From Styela clava (lineage: Eukaryota; Chordata; Ascidiacea; Stolidobranchia; Styelidae): a DNA stretch of 64,000 nucleotides. Location: assembly GCF_964204865.1 (NCBI RefSeq), contig NC_135250.1, forward strand, positions 8,246,001-8,310,000, written 5' to 3'. Positions 1-13,249 of the stretch are shown one piece after another. The translations under genes were made by a program, and so were the position numbers. Within the stretch, counting starts at the first letter, position 1, and each line of letters starts with the position of its first letter. The notes under the pieces were generated by a model. The model saw only the letters and a program-made list of their open reading frames with translations. It searched no databases and was not told the origin of the DNA.

Positions 1-1888
1 CTGAGTGTTTTGTTGTGTCTTGAATGAAATTTTCTACCTGACATCATCGAGATAAACAGAGACTTAAGTTTCAACTTCCAACCAATCCCGCCAAAATATA
101 AAAATTTCACTGAGGACGTATTCAACATCAGCGGCGCATTACATAAATATAACTCGATTTTGCATGTTAAATTACCAAGATTTTTAATTGAAACAAAAAG
201 AAGAAATTTGATGAAACTCTTTCCATATTTGAATATAACTTTTCTTCGAAGTTTTACTGTTTACTAAAAACACATTCAACGCAATTTCATACCTAATTTC
301 GTCTTTGAATTATAATATGCAAATTTTAGTTACCCCAGAAACAAGGCATACACCACGAAGTCTTACCACTAACCCACATTCGGAAGTTAATGCCTAAAAC
401 GTTTACTGAGGAGTATATAGGCAGGAGATGGAAAATTACAGCTGGGTTTTGTCATTCAACTCTAACACCTTCCAGGGTATAAAAAATCAAATCAGGACTT
501 CTCCGTAATACGGGGTTTTGGGCTGATTTACTTGAATAATGTATAGACAGCGCGAACTCATTTGACGCATTTCCTATGCTTCACACCAACGTACAAAACG
601 ATTCGCTACATCAGAATTCACTTGGACGTTTACTACGTTTTGGTGACTTAGCCGGGGAATGACTCTACAAACCATAATTATTTTCATGGTCAAGCTATTT
701 GGAAGTCATTTCAGCTGCGTACTGTTATAATGCCCATTAACAGTATTTGTTTTTGGTGTTTGCATATTAATCGAATTGACTTCTCACGGAATATGATTGA
801 TTCAGTCAACATATTGACAAAATGAGTGTAGTATCGTATTATTACTGTAGGTCATTGGAATATTTTTAAATCAAATTTCACCAAAAACTATAGTTATAGA
901 AGACAAAGAAATTCACAGGCAAACATTTTTCTCTTTGTGGTAATTTTGTTGACTTTTGAAAAGTACAGTTTTGATTAATATTTAACTATACACTTTACGG
1001 TTAAACTATCCAGCAATATAGACACGGCTTATGTACATACCGATACATATATATACACTAGCATAAAAATCCGGTTATTTTTACTTGCATTCAATCTAAC
1101 TGAGTATAATTTTCCCCCCAAAATTATTAATACTCCCATTCGCATGGCCCACGACAAAATAAAAGAACACCCTATAACTTTTAATTGCAATTAATATGCT
1201 AATAATTTAATGACTTTTTGAAATAAGGTAGTGTTAGATATAAATCAATGTTTCCAAGGGGTTACTCGAGTTCGGGTTAAGCATTATGTACAGGTGTTAG
1301 CGAGACAAAGAGTGTTTGACGTCCAACGCAAAGTCAAGGAAACCGTCAAACAGCAAACGTCTATAGGACAATCTCAGAGGATTGCCTACGGCCGATGTTA
1401 TAATAAAGGCGTATTTACTTTCGTGGTGGATATGGTTGGAACTTGCTCTTGCTTTGCCTATTCAAAATAACTCGATTACATATTGTAAGCATTTGAGTAT
1501 CAAGAAATTTGTGTAACCCAAAGCAGAATCCACCAATCATTTATATTTAGAAGTTTCCTCGATACATGAAACCATGAGTATGGATAGCGAACCCCACTTT
1601 AATTTACCCGGAAACAGCAATGGAGCCCGCCAGCCCAAATCGTTCCTATGATTTTCTATTGCAAAAATTTTTTATGCTTATTTCAAGTGTATTGAAAAAA
1701 GCGCTTACAATCTGTTTTACATGTTCATAGCCATCAATTTGATTGAAAAAGTTTAACCATCTGCCATTTAAAAGATTTTACGTCAGTCTAGCGCAGGTTT
1801 TTCGGCAGTAATTTTAGATTACAGGTATTAAATCAAGACTCCTTAGAAGACAAAATGGTCTTTGACAAATGTATCCAATTTGTAGTGC

Positions 1889-2022
1889 CATGCTTGAAAA
1901 TCTATCTGAGTGAAAAAATGTCTGGACGGCTGCCCAACATGAAATTGTTACGTCATCTATCACCTATTAGTCATTGTGACGAAACGAAAAAGAAGCCAAT
2001 ACTGGAAAAATCCATTGTGCCC
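1889..2022 (+). repeat. dispersed repeat, copy 1 (pair with 17537-17683)
   Basis: Shares ordered blocks with 17537-17683: GAAAATCT.TCTGAGTGA, then ATTGTTACGTCA, then a CATTGTGACGAA / CAATGTCACGAAG block, then TCCATTGTGC. The copies are diverged but collinear. I see no terminal inverted repeats or target duplication, so the class is unknown. It could be a MITE or SINE relic. Confidence 0.5.
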
Positions 2023-4866
2023 AAAGTATTGTAGTCAGTTATTACACAAAGGAGTATGAAGGCCCAATTTTTATTTTTTATTTACAATTATTATCAAACT
2101 GACGATATATTTAACTCCTAAAGTCTAAAAATATCCCATATATCGAAAGCCACATGCGCGCCCCATAAATAGAGTACCTATGGGGTGATTTTGCCGTTAA
2201 GAACCGCCAAAAATAGGTCCTAGACTACGTATAGTAGTTAATCATCCCAATCTAACTGTCAATTCAAATTACCCTCACCATGTTCAACTCGATTTACTAT
2301 AAACTCATTCCCATGTAAAAATCTTTTCTTATATAGAGGTTTTCGATATAGACAGAACAGCACTAAGAAAATTTAGGTCGCAGTGGTATTTTCATATTTG
2401 CATATAAGTCAGAGTTTATTACATCAGTTATTTACAAAGTAAATTCATCTTACATTAGCAAAGCTTTTTATGGGTGAGCAAACAACATAGATTTTATTTG
2501 GGATGCAGCAAAGCGTGTCGTAGTTAGTGGTGCGGTCCCAGCCTGTTGTTGCCCCACACTATCTTGGGTGAGGTAATTGCCCCACCTTTCTCTAGTCTGA
2601 GATAAGCAAAGAACGACGACGCTATAACGAGACCTAATTTATTTTAACTTAATCTAAATTAATATAAAAAAAGATTAGTGGCGGTTAGTACCAGGTGTGT
2701 TCCATTTAACGCTCTTACTAACAATAGCAGGACAGCTGGGATGAGCGTTCTCTAAATCTGGTACCAAATATGGAACATAAAAATTTGAATGTTGCAACAA
2801 CCTGAAATTAAATTTTCGCTTTTCAATTCCAAGATTTTGATTCTTCTGTATTTTGGTAGAGTGGTGTGATCTCTCAGTGTGAGTACATTTACATTGGTGA
2901 AAAAATAAATGGGTATAAGGAAATCTTGTGAAAAATATTGGTTACCGATCGATCACTTTTCGTTATCGAGGTTAACTGGTTTGTTTTGTTGTAATGGCGA
3001 CTTTGCTTTAAGCAAACATGCGTGAAACTGTTAAATTCATGTAGCCCAATTCAAATGTCATTATGACGTAAATTAATCTACGTGATATGATTTTATGTTA
3101 CGTGCAAGAGTGAATTCAATACATTAAGTATAGAATAGGATACTCTCATGTTTTTGTCCCACCTGATTTAGTTTGATTCAATTTGTATTAGGTTAACGGT
3201 ACGGAGAATGGTGGGCAATAAATAACCTAGCTTATCCCAAACCGAAAATAGATCAAGAAATGTGATTGGAAATGAATGGTGAAGCGATAACAGGACAGTA
3301 CCTAAATTCGAAATCAACAGGCTAACGTTAAAAAAATGTTCCAATTTTGGTTTTTAGCAGATAAAAAACTTGGGCGGAATTACCGTAAAAAGCGTAGGAA
3401 TATGCAAACCAACATAAAAATAAAATATTATTCGTTAAATACATTGCAATATTCAATTGACCGATCATAACCTCTATGAAACAGCTTACAATTTATATTC
3501 GACATGGATTGAAGTGCCACAACGCGAATAACCCTTTTCGCTCTCTCGAATTAATACGAGAGAATCTGGTGCGATAAAACTCGTCGATCAAAAGTCTGCA
3601 TTTTCAGGGTTAAAGACGGAAAATAACCTAAACTGAAACCTTGGGATCTCCCTGGTTAGAGACTCACACAAATGTTGAAAGATCGCCCCCGCATATAGAA
3701 CCTGGTCGCATTACCATTACGTAAGCTCATGGATAAATATAGAAAATTTATATCAAGATAATCCAACATGTAGCTATTCGTCTACCTCTCTTTCGTGCGA
3801 CCAAGCTAACTATGCAAGCACATGCGAATGACATCATTTCCTATACCACCTTTGTCCTAAAAATGTCATCGTTATCAATTCCCATATTTGATAATCGTTT
3901 TGATTCTAACCAAACGATGATGATTGCATTAACTGATACATGTAATGAATAGTTTTTTCGGGGATTCGATCAAAAATACGATCAAAGAAAGAATCATCGT
4001 TGTTCGCTACAAAAGAACTGAAGCGTGGTTTTCCAATCTTAAAACGATCAATAGAAATGTATTTTGAAATTTGTAACGCCTGTTTTCACCAGTTATCCTT
4101 GCACAATCGGTGCCTTTCGGTTGGGCGACTGCTATGAAAAATTAAATTCTGATTAGCAAAAATACTATTCCAGTGTCCCTTTCTTTGACTGATATAACGA
4201 AACATAAATCGGCCTGTACTAATGCATTGAATTAAATATATCCGCATATGCAACGTATGATAGCTAGTTGATGCTAGTTGCTTGCTCATTGAACAATAAA
4301 TGTGAAAACGATCGTTAATTCAATAAAGTAAGCCGTCTCAAATCAATGCCAGTTCAAGTAAATGCATGGTATACTGAGTTACAAGCTCGTTAGGCCATGC
4401 TTGGCAACTATGCCATACACAAAGTGAGCAATTTTGCGTCATTCTACTGTGTCTGTAACTTAGTATACAACAGCGCCGATAACCTTGTGCGTTCATGACT
4501 GCGCCGCTTAAAATGTAAAATTTTGACATTCGGTCATACATAGAAAAGGGAAGCAAATAAGCGATAAATATTATTACTAGTAGGCGGTGCTCGCATCATA
4601 ATCAAACCAATAAATTTTATTTGTCGCAGTTATAGCCCAAAGACCTATTGAAATTGCCAATACGATTAAAATGACTTGTGCACAAATAAATGATTTGACC
4701 CGGAAGACTCAAACTTGGAACCAACCAAAATATACCTGATCACGTTTGAATCTATTTAAATTTGAGAAATTGAAAACGAATGTGTGTAGGCGAGACGTGG
4801 TCAACTTTTGTGTAAAGAATATTGAGTAGATGTGATGGTTTCATTCCTAAAAATAGACACTTTGAA

Positions 4867-4989
4867 AACTTCAAGTTAAATTAAAAATGATTTTGAAGTT
4901 ATTGTAGTAAGAAACTGTGGTGGCGGCTCCACTTCTAAGAAGTCATTTTAAAACTTCCAGTTTCATTAAAAATGATTTTGAAGTTGTTG
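4867..4989 (+). repeat. two-unit imperfect local repeat
   Basis: A unit of about 38 bp containing AAAAATGATTTTGAAGTT occurs at 4867-4904 and again at 4952-4989, about 85 bp apart, with a few substitutions. The spacer differs. This looks like a small local duplication and carries no coding signal. Confidence 0.55.
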
Positions 4990-5773
4990 GTATAGTTACT
5001 GACCGCAGCATTTTCGTCCTTATTGTGGTTTATTGCAAAGTAAATGGTGTCTTAGTTCCCTCGAATGATAATCATACATAGGGTAAAAATGTCGTTTTTT
5101 GTATATTAATTTATTACAATTTGAAGGGAGTGAATGTGCAAGATATTTTATTTTTTTTTGAAAAGATGTGTATTTTTCGTGATTGCTGCTTGGCCATTTT
5201 TACTTCTCAATATAGTCTGATCTCTTACTTATAGATTAAAACTGATGAAATCCAGACACTCTTTCAGAGTATTTTCAATTTTCACTCAATTATTAACACA
5301 AACACCTTTTTGATTCATAGCCTGTCATATCATGCCTGCTCATTCACTTAATTAATTTTTTTTATAGAACCCAAGTTTACAAATTAGGCTTATCCAGTTG
5401 CGGGGCTTTTCAATGTACACGCCAAGATAATCTGAATAACAAATTATGCTATTTAGATATATTTGACGAATGTTCACAATGGTTTATTTGAAATATTCCT
5501 ATTTATTCATATGTCTAAAATATATTACCTACTCTTATTTAATTTGTACATATATGAACAGTTAGGTAATCGGCTTTTGGTCGTATTAGGTTCTCTAAAG
5601 TCTAAATAAACAACCACAAAAATGAATGTAATTGAAATGTTGAAAGTGTGGTTGTGTATTTGCGCGTGTCAGGAAGATAATTTTATGATTCAAAGTTATT
5701 AACCGAATCATTACGTGGCTTACCATACATGACTAATTTCAAGCAGATTCCTCTCCATGGTCTATCTTACCAA

Positions 5774-6271
5774 TAAGGATGCCAAGTATGACTACTTACA
5801 AGTATTCGATTCTTATCCGATTCCTAAATTTTCGATTCCGATTCTCGATTCCGAATCTCGATTCCTCAACATATCTTACCGAGAAAACATACCCACCTAA
5901 GCAATACCATATGAAATCAAACAAGAGAACGATGTTCAAATATATGGACAAAAAGAAGGCCGAAACTAAGTAGTATGGGTATCCAATCTGTCACAGAAGA
6001 CAAAATCGCACAAAAAAAAAACGAACCGATAGAGATTTTAAAAATAAATAAACGTGAAAGCCTTCTAGCGATATATATATAGTGAAGTTTGCGGCATATC
6101 AGTGAAGCAGTTTATGCATATATGTGACGGAATGGCCATAAAACGTTACACATTGTTTGCAATCGAAGTCTTAACCTCGAGAATCGATTACAATACATCG
6201 GAATCGATTCTAGTCGATTCCGCGAAGATTCGATTATGTAATCGAATCCGGACTCGATTCCGCCATCCCTA
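5774..6271 (+). mobile_element. hAT-type MITE, copy 1 (498 bp)
   Basis: The element begins TAAGGATGCC and ends CCATCCCTA, giving a short imperfect terminal inverted repeat. It is flanked by an exact 8-bp direct repeat CTTACCAA (5766-5773 and 6272-6279), which fits the nTnnnnAn target preference known for hAT elements. Both subterminal regions are packed with CGATTC/GAATCG repeats, as expected for transposase-binding sites of a non-autonomous element. A 64-codon open frame lies inside, but it resembles no protein I know and is best treated as incidental. The sequence nearly matches the element at 6448-6921 apart from a 24-bp insertion near 6040-6070. Confidence 0.88.
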
Positions 6272-6447
6272 CTTACCAACCGATTAGCCTGAAGTTTAAT
6301 ATTCATTCCAGCCAAGAACATTTCATCAACACCTAAAAAGTCAGAGACACAAAAAGACACTATATTAATTGTTAGCGAAAGAGGTTTACCCATGAATAAA
6401 TCGCCCCAATGTAAACGGCAATGAATTGACATCTTGCGTATAGCTAG

Positions 6448-6921
6448 TAAGGATGCCAAGTATGACTACTTACAAGTATTCGATTCTTATCCGATTCCTA
6501 AATTTTCGATTCCGATTCTCGATTCCGAATCTCGATTCCTCGACATATCTTACCGAGAAAACATACCCACCTAAGCAATACCATATGAAATCAAACAAGA
6601 GAACGATGTTCAAATATATGGACAAAAAGAAGGCCGAAACTAAGTAGTATGGGTATCCAATCTGTCACAGAAGACAAAATCGCACAAAAAAAAAACGAAC
6701 CGACAGAGATTTTAAAAGCGATATATATATAGTGAAGTTTGCGGCATATCAGTGAAGCAGTTTATGCAAATATGTGACGGAATGGCCACAAAACGTTACA
6801 CATTGTTTGCAATCGAAGTCTTAACCTCGAGAATCGAGTACAATACATCGGAATCGATTCTAGTCGATTCCGCGAAGAATCGATTATGTAATCGAATCCG
6901 GACTCGATTCCGCCATCCCTA
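6448..6921 (+). mobile_element. hAT-type MITE, copy 2 (474 bp)
   Basis: It has the same ends as the copy at 5774-6271 (TAAGGATGCC...CCATCCCTA) and the same subterminal CGATTC repeats. It is flanked by a different exact 8-bp direct repeat, ATAGCTAG (6440-6447 and 6922-6929), again matching nTnnnnAn. Distinct target duplications show that this is a separate insertion and not a tandem duplication of copy 1. Relative to copy 1 it lacks about 24 bp, and otherwise only a few substitutions are visible, so the two share a recent source. Confidence 0.88.
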
Positions 6922-6929
6922 ATAGCTAG

Positions 6930-9900
6930 CTATACTTTTAAAATGAAACGCGCTGTATGTAGCTTAATAGCCCCCAGAGAATGAGTCATTCAAATGACGA
7001 TCGAGAAACATGCAAACATTGTCAATTTTTTAATATTGGCCTAACCTAAAAAATAAAAAAGTTTTTTTTATAATTCGCGGGCACACTTTCATATGACATT
7101 AAGTGCACTTTCTTTTGCATTTCACATGTGTAAATATATTCTCAACGATCAATGGATATTTCCCGATTTCAAATGTGAATTGGGAATTTTTGTTCGCCAA
7201 ACCTTACAAATCTAATTACGTAACAATAAGAAGTACAATCAAATGTAACATTTTATTGTTCCCCCGCCCACGTCTTATATTTCTTCTCTAAAAGAACTTG
7301 CGGCGTTTTGGGGGTTTTGGTGCTCACCAAATAAAGAATATAAGGACCAAATGTTGACCAAATAAGGAATATACTGTATCTTTTGCCATTTATATATAGA
7401 TTGTTTAACTATTAGCGTATATTAAAACCTTTGGTTCATGCATATATAATCGGTCATGGAGTCTGAGATAAACAATAGGTGTAACGAAGGAGTTCCGGGG
7501 ATTACGTCAATGTTAAAATGCAGTCGTCCGCGGCAAAGTTAAACAAACTTTTTGTGAGGTAATAATGGTGTTTGTACATGGCCAATGATTACTTTTCTAT
7601 TCTTTTATGTCATTCAGAGTTGTACAAAAACTCCCCGCAGGTGTCAATATAAGAACCACATTGATAATAACATTAACGATAAAAAGGCGTGTCGTTTAAT
7701 TAACGTTGAAGAAATCGGTGTGTACACTTGGCCATACTATTCATAATTCACTACAATTTAATTTTTATTTTAAATTAAATTATTACGTAACAGTTATGTA
7801 TGATTTAAGCATTCTTAAGCATTCATTTAAAGAACATGGTCGTAGTCTTATATCTTCTACCCTCAAGACCAATTTTAGTTCCAGAATAACATAATAATTA
7901 ATATGAAAAATCGTTTAAATCTTCTAAATCTAGTAGAAATTTTGACTCCGAGTCGCGCTAGACAGAGGAGCATTGTTGCAAGCGCAATATCGCGTTCAAT
8001 TGTTTATATATGCTTACAGTTACATCGCACTCCGGAAATATTTTCATTGTCAAGAAAATTGCCTTCGCAATTACATTGAAATACGACACAAATCAGTTCT
8101 TTAACAAACTATTCATTGCTTTTATTTTAACAATTGATATGAGTCCAGAAATAACACAATACGTCTATAATTACATATTATATCGAGATATTACTTTATC
8201 AATTCCAAGGGAAAGCACATGAAGTAGGAATGGGTTGTTAATGTGAGTGTTGCACTTTCAAAAATTCCCTTGAACGATTCAACCTGACATTTTCATTGTT
8301 CGGATTGTTGTGACTAAATAGATGGCTTCAACAAAGCTTGAGCACGAGAATTAGTGAGGTAATCTCTCGAGTATTATAAAGGAAAACCATTGGATTATAA
8401 AATCCCTAAATTATTGTTTCATTGCAATGTAATATTCAGGTATTTTGAATGTAAATTCATCCATTTTCTAGCGTCAGTTGATGAAGACTTATATTCTGTG
8501 CGTTCAACTGTTTGACTGTTTTCGTATCATAAAATTTAATTCCATATTTGGTCAATTTGTTTGATCTTAAATTTGATCGAAAATTATATTGCCCACGGAC
8601 AAAACTTTAAAAATACGACGAAAGTAGTTTCGCATTGTAACATGGAAATTGGATAAATAAATTCATGCTCCGTAGTTTATGTATTATAATCAAACTACGT
8701 TTTTTTTCGAAGATGTATTTTGTCTAAGGATTTCCATCGATGATGCGTCATTACCTCATATAAATAGAATTAATCCATCACCGAAGACAATATACAAAGA
8801 CAAAAGCAATTTCAATGCAATGCTGGTTTATTTTATTTTTTTAACAAATTATCCCCGCATCTACTTGTGTTTGTGATACGTGCCGCTTATGTTGAGCCTC
8901 GTTCGAAGAAAATGTTTGCAACAGCTCATATATGTTGTAAGAACATGACAGCTTTCAAGAATAGCTATGAAAATGAAACCATACTCTATAGACATCGTAA
9001 AGTTGCTGAGCGACTATATTACATCATATTGCTAGAAATACTCATATGTAAAATTAATTATTTGTTCTGGGTCACGTTAGGTATAACTCATATGAGGTCG
9101 GGTAATAAAGCCCCACCTTAAAATCATACCCGATATAGCGAAGGTAGGAGCGACGTGTGGTTAAGTTTATCTATGAGAAAATACACCACTCGGGTGTTTT
9201 CCAAATACAGTTTCTTTGTTTGACTTAATCTTCAGCAAACTTTGGGTTCACAGGCCAACAACGTTCTGCACGAACCAGATTAAATTTTTATGGTTCAGCT
9301 ATGGCACCCACCTGAGCGTAGTTCATAGTCCATACTTTGGTTGTAAATGTAAGAGTAAATATTTCCCTGTCTAGGGCTTTTTCGATTAAAATCTAATAGG
9401 TAGTTTCGACAGATAGCACGCAAGTAAACAGTTATATTAGCATAACCATAACTAACAATTAAATGTAAAATGCGCCCAAAATGTCCAGTGTATTTACCAG
9501 ATAAATCTTGGCGACTAAACTAAGATCAATCTGATGTTTAGGCTAATTGTAGAAACATGAAAATCTCTCGAATGGCTCTTGGAATCAATTGAAGCAGACC
9601 ATGGTTTTATCATGTTTTTACCCTTCCAACAACATTGTATCAATCTTACGTTTCAGGGATAAGCTTGTCCAGAGTCTTGCCCTGAACAACGATGCGAATC
9701 ACCCATTAAAATAATGTACCATCCCCATCTCTTCACAACCAGGTGGATCTCATTGATTCATTTTATGACGATTTCGCCAATCAAATTAGGTATTTTATAT
9801 GTAAAAATCTCATTCTTTGGAATTTAAAAAGCAATAAACAAGTAATCAATCTATTCAAAAAATATATACCCAAATTAATCAACCCCCCTCGATCTCCGAT

Positions 9901-12079
9901 TTTGCATATAATTCTGGATCACATTCAAAATGACTCCCGTTCCACATATTTACAATAATATTTAGTGACAATTGTATGAAAGCGTCCTTATTATATTACA
10001 ATAATTAAAGACTTCGAGAGCAAAGGAATAGTATCAGAATGGCAAATCAACAATTGAAACATTCGTTCGCTGACGACGACATTTAGGTGTAGTTGAGGTC
10101 ATTTTATACATCCATTGTTTGCTGCGACAATTGTCATCAAATCTCACATTATCTCGCCAAGCTTACGCGTGTGATGGAGAGAGAAAGTCCCGATAGCATG
10201 CGTCACCAACATCACCAACACATACTAATCAGCACATATATGGCAGTAATTTGAACAAGCTTTAGTTACCTTTTAATATCACTGAATTTGACACTATCCT
10301 CCACAGCATTTATATATATTTTTTGTAACATCCTGCGTCGACTATTTAACTGGTTGGAAATTGAAAAAGTTTTGTTATAAAGTTCAACCAAAACACGGGA
10401 AAGCTTATGCCGTGGCCGTGAAATATCGTTCATACGGTTGGTAAAGCTGTGAACCACAGTGTAACATCGCTGATCGCATCGATGATCGACGCTGATTTCA
10501 AATGACAGCACAATGGTTCATTCTCAAAAACGATTCAAATGGCGATTTGGCATCATATATGCCTCCCTTACCCATGACTGCGATTTTTTTTTTTTGCCGA
10601 TTTGTATCGAACTCGCAATATTAAGAAGCGATCGATAACTTGTTAGAACACAATCAAAATGTAATGCAATAACAAAGTAGTTTTTACCTAAAATGATCAC
10701 GTGTAATTGGACATGGTATTGAAGTATTTATTCTTCAATCGCCATTGGATATTCAGAAATTGGACAATAACGCGCATTACATTGCCCACAATTGAACGAC
10801 CGGCAATAATCGGAAATTGCTGAGAGAACGTTTAACATTTAAGGTCTAAATACAGGTTTTATCGTAATGTAAATAGGTTACGAAGTTTTATACCAGTTGG
10901 CATCAATTATTTTTTATATCAAAATAGTCGACTACTGTTTTGGTAGCCATCTTTGAGAACGATTTACAAACAAAAATGGTTAGTAAGCCGTGCCCAGGGA
11001 AACCACCTGCAGCAACGAGACTATAAGAAATTATTTATGTGTATTTTTTGTAAATTGGAAGAAGGCGATAACAGGGAATGTTGGATAGGTAGTGTTTCAA
11101 TTCGGTCTTTGTCTTGGCTTTCTACATATATTTCTATTTCGAACAAATTCAATTAAACACGAAATACTAAACCTCAATATCCGCACTCTTTACCGGAAAA
11201 TTTTCGTTTATCGATTCTGTTATAATGTAGTAAATTTATTGGGGGAAATCCCCATGTTTTTTTTCTCGCAGGTCATAAACTTATTGTATCAACATACCTT
11301 AACAAAACAAAAATTCCACTTTATTGTACCTAACACCTGCATCGCGTGTTATCTAAACTCTAAAGCACATATAATAAATAAAGCTTTGAAAAAAAATTCT
11401 ATCTTTTTTAATTCCGTTGATTTGCCGAACATATATCGTGAGTCTGTCACATGAAGCATGGTTTACAAGTACTATTCGGTTTACGGAAGGCTTCCGAACA
11501 TCCATTCCTACAGATTTGATGTAATATGTCGAAATTTGTCGCGTCTGAAGTATTCAAAATTTTATTTTGCTGATAAATGCTTGTATTATTATATTTTGTC
11601 ACTGGAAATCCAAGAATTAATATTTCCATTGAACAAAACATTTCTAGTTATATGAATATATTGAATTTTATCGTTTAAAAAGAACAGCGTTTTCCTATTT
11701 TTAGCAGTGCAGGTAGAAAAAATTTGAAGCCAAAATTAGATCAAATTTATTTGTACTAATCATGCTATAATCATTACTTTATCTTTAAAAAAATTCTCAA
11801 AGAAGAGGGTATAATTTGGATCTTAAATTGTAGGCTCAGCAATGTCATCGTTGAAGCGAATCTAGTTTAGCTACTTCGCTTCCATACTAAGGTTTAGAAT
11901 TTACAGGAAATCGAATGAAACCGTTTTATGGGAACCACCGGTGTTTCTCCCCTGGTTTTTAAAGCGCAGTGTTTGTCGAGATAATCCACTGGTAATTTTT
12001 AGGTATAGCTTAGACAAATTGATTAGATGCTTGGATGGACATAAAAATATTCCACTATGAAGGTAATAATTTAATTCCG
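6930..12079. other. non-coding stretch, no supported gene
   Basis: AT-rich sequence with only short open frames. The longest, 120 codons at 11092-11454, has low-complexity hydrophobic composition and no domain, signal or splice context. No RNA gene or repeat family was recognised. The right end is the 3' flank of the minus-strand 7TM gene. Confidence 0.55.
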
Positions 12080-12085
12080 TTTATT
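12080..12085 (-). promoter_or_regulatory. poly(A) signal AATAAA for the minus-strand 7TM gene
   Basis: TTTATT on the plus strand reads AATAAA on the minus strand, about 170 nt beyond the stop codon at 12257. This is a normal distance for a short 3' UTR. AATAAA is common by chance in AT-rich DNA, so the assignment rests on position. Confidence 0.45.
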
Positions 12086-12256
12086 TGAAAATCCAGCGAA
12101 ACAACCAAACCACCTCAAAATGTAAAAAAAAAAAACGAGAAAAATTTACCATATCAATAGTATATAGTAACATTTTGTAATAATAGATTACGGTGCAGCA
12201 GGTAGAATAATTTGCTGTTAGAAATTTCCATCAGCTCGTTTTCGACAGAGTAAGAT

Positions 12257-13246
12257 TTAGACTACAGAAGAATGACTCTGCGGCGCAGTACCTGCTTCAG
12301 TGGCTTCATGATTTTTCGTGGCGCGTTTAAGATGCCATGGCATTAGCCTTGTCCTCCAATTGGGAAAAGAGAAAATCATACACATCGTGTTTATGACAAT
12401 GTTAACGTCGTATAAATAAGTCGTCGTTGTGACGGTATCTTTTCTAGTGAACAGTATGATCAAAGCAAATCCAATATCAGAGGCAATGCAGATGCTCGCC
12501 GTACATGTGGCCCTTTTCAATAATGAGAGGATTCGATTCTTCTTCCCATCTCCAGGTTTGATAGCACGGGTACGACGATGTTTTAGCAAAGGGTAAACAA
12601 ATAGTGAGAGCAAACATACTTGAAAAAATGTGGTCCAAGCGATCAAAATTACCCATCGAAATGTCGCCAACTTGGTATTCTGGAGAATACACCCACCCGG
12701 GACTCCGATGTATCTGCCGTCGACAGCAAACAGAATAGTCGTGGAACTAACACCCAGAACAATAACGACTGACATACTCCAGCTAGCAAATTTGATAAAT
12801 TTGGAGCTAAGATGTATAAATTGTGAGTTTTGATAAAAAATTCTTTGTCGTAACCACAAAACGAAGTAGACTGAAAATATCGATATGGAATAGCCAAATA
12901 TTTTATATTTAATTGAAGCCTCACATCCCAAATCTGTATTTCTTCCTAGCGTGAAACGCAGATCAATGCCGGCACGCATGAACGCACCAACGGCTCCAGT
13001 TGCACATAGAATGTTGAGAGAAAATGCATACTTCGTGTTCACGGTGTTTCTGCTTTCTGAGTTTCTTGTTTGGGCGTCATTTTGCGACCTTCCTGTACGT
13101 TCCAGCACGCAGTAGGCTATTTGTGCCACAGCAATATACAAAGAAAATATCCCCAAAGGTATGCTTAAACCCGCGCAGACCCACCATTCCGTCTCATAAT
13201 CAAACCGTTGCTGAAAAGATGTAGTGGGTCCGCTTGACGCATTCAT
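12257..13246 (-). CDS. intronless orphan 7TM receptor-like protein A
   Basis: A 329-residue single-exon protein from ATG 13246; the codon before it in frame that could be taken as a start is GTG. Seven hydrophobic segments lie at roughly 21-49, 75-98, 108-133, 150-174, 192-219, 243-266 and 275-295. The N-terminus starts MNAS, a glycosylation sequon, which would put it outside the cell. Cys108 (start of TM3) and Cys186 (in VGxPxGC before TM5) sit where the class A GPCR disulfide is found. TM3 ends in LWLRQRIFY, not DRY, and TM7 carries YDVNIVIN and SFPNW, not NPxxY. It is the most diverged of the three family members here, and the only one on the minus strand. It lacks the FDFCW motif of the other two. 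I infer an orphan GPCR-like receptor of a lineage-restricted family. Ligand and G-protein coupling are unknown, and a non-GPCR 7TM protein is possible. Confidence 0.85.
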   Translation of the reverse strand: MNASSGPTTSFQQRFDYETEWWVCAGLSIPLGIFSLYIAVAQIAYCVLERTGRSQNDAQTRNSESRNTVNTKYAFSLNILCATGAVGAFMRAGIDLRFTLGRNTDLGCEASIKYKIFGYSISIFSVYFVLWLRQRIFYQNSQFIHLSSKFIKFASWSMSVVIVLGVSSTTILFAVDGRYIGVPGGCILQNTKLATFRWVILIAWTTFFQVCLLSLFVYPLLKHRRTRAIKPGDGKKNRILSLLKRATCTASICIASDIGFALIILFTRKDTVTTTTYLYDVNIVINTMCMIFSFPNWRTRLMPWHLKRATKNHEATEAGTAPQSHSSVV

Positions 13247-13249
13247 CAC

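Larger units (their letters stand above)
1..5765. other. non-coding stretch, no supported gene
   Basis: AT-rich DNA in which only short chance reading frames occur, none with a recognisable domain or convincing splice structure. It contains one member of a dispersed repeat pair (1889-2022) and a small two-unit local repeat (4867-4989), listed separately. I see no tRNA or other RNA gene here. Confidence 0.6.

Noticed and set aside
6112-6459. 115-codon minus-strand open frame
   Set aside because: It overlaps the right half of one hAT-type MITE and the start of the next, so the frame is a by-product of repeat sequence.
5779-6647. Identical 64-codon frames at 5779-5973 and 6453-6647
   Set aside because: They are identical only because both lie inside copies of the same MITE. 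They are not a duplicated gene.
11092-11454. 120-codon plus-strand frame
   Set aside because: Low-complexity hydrophobic composition, no signal or domain, and overlapping frames on both strands of similar quality.
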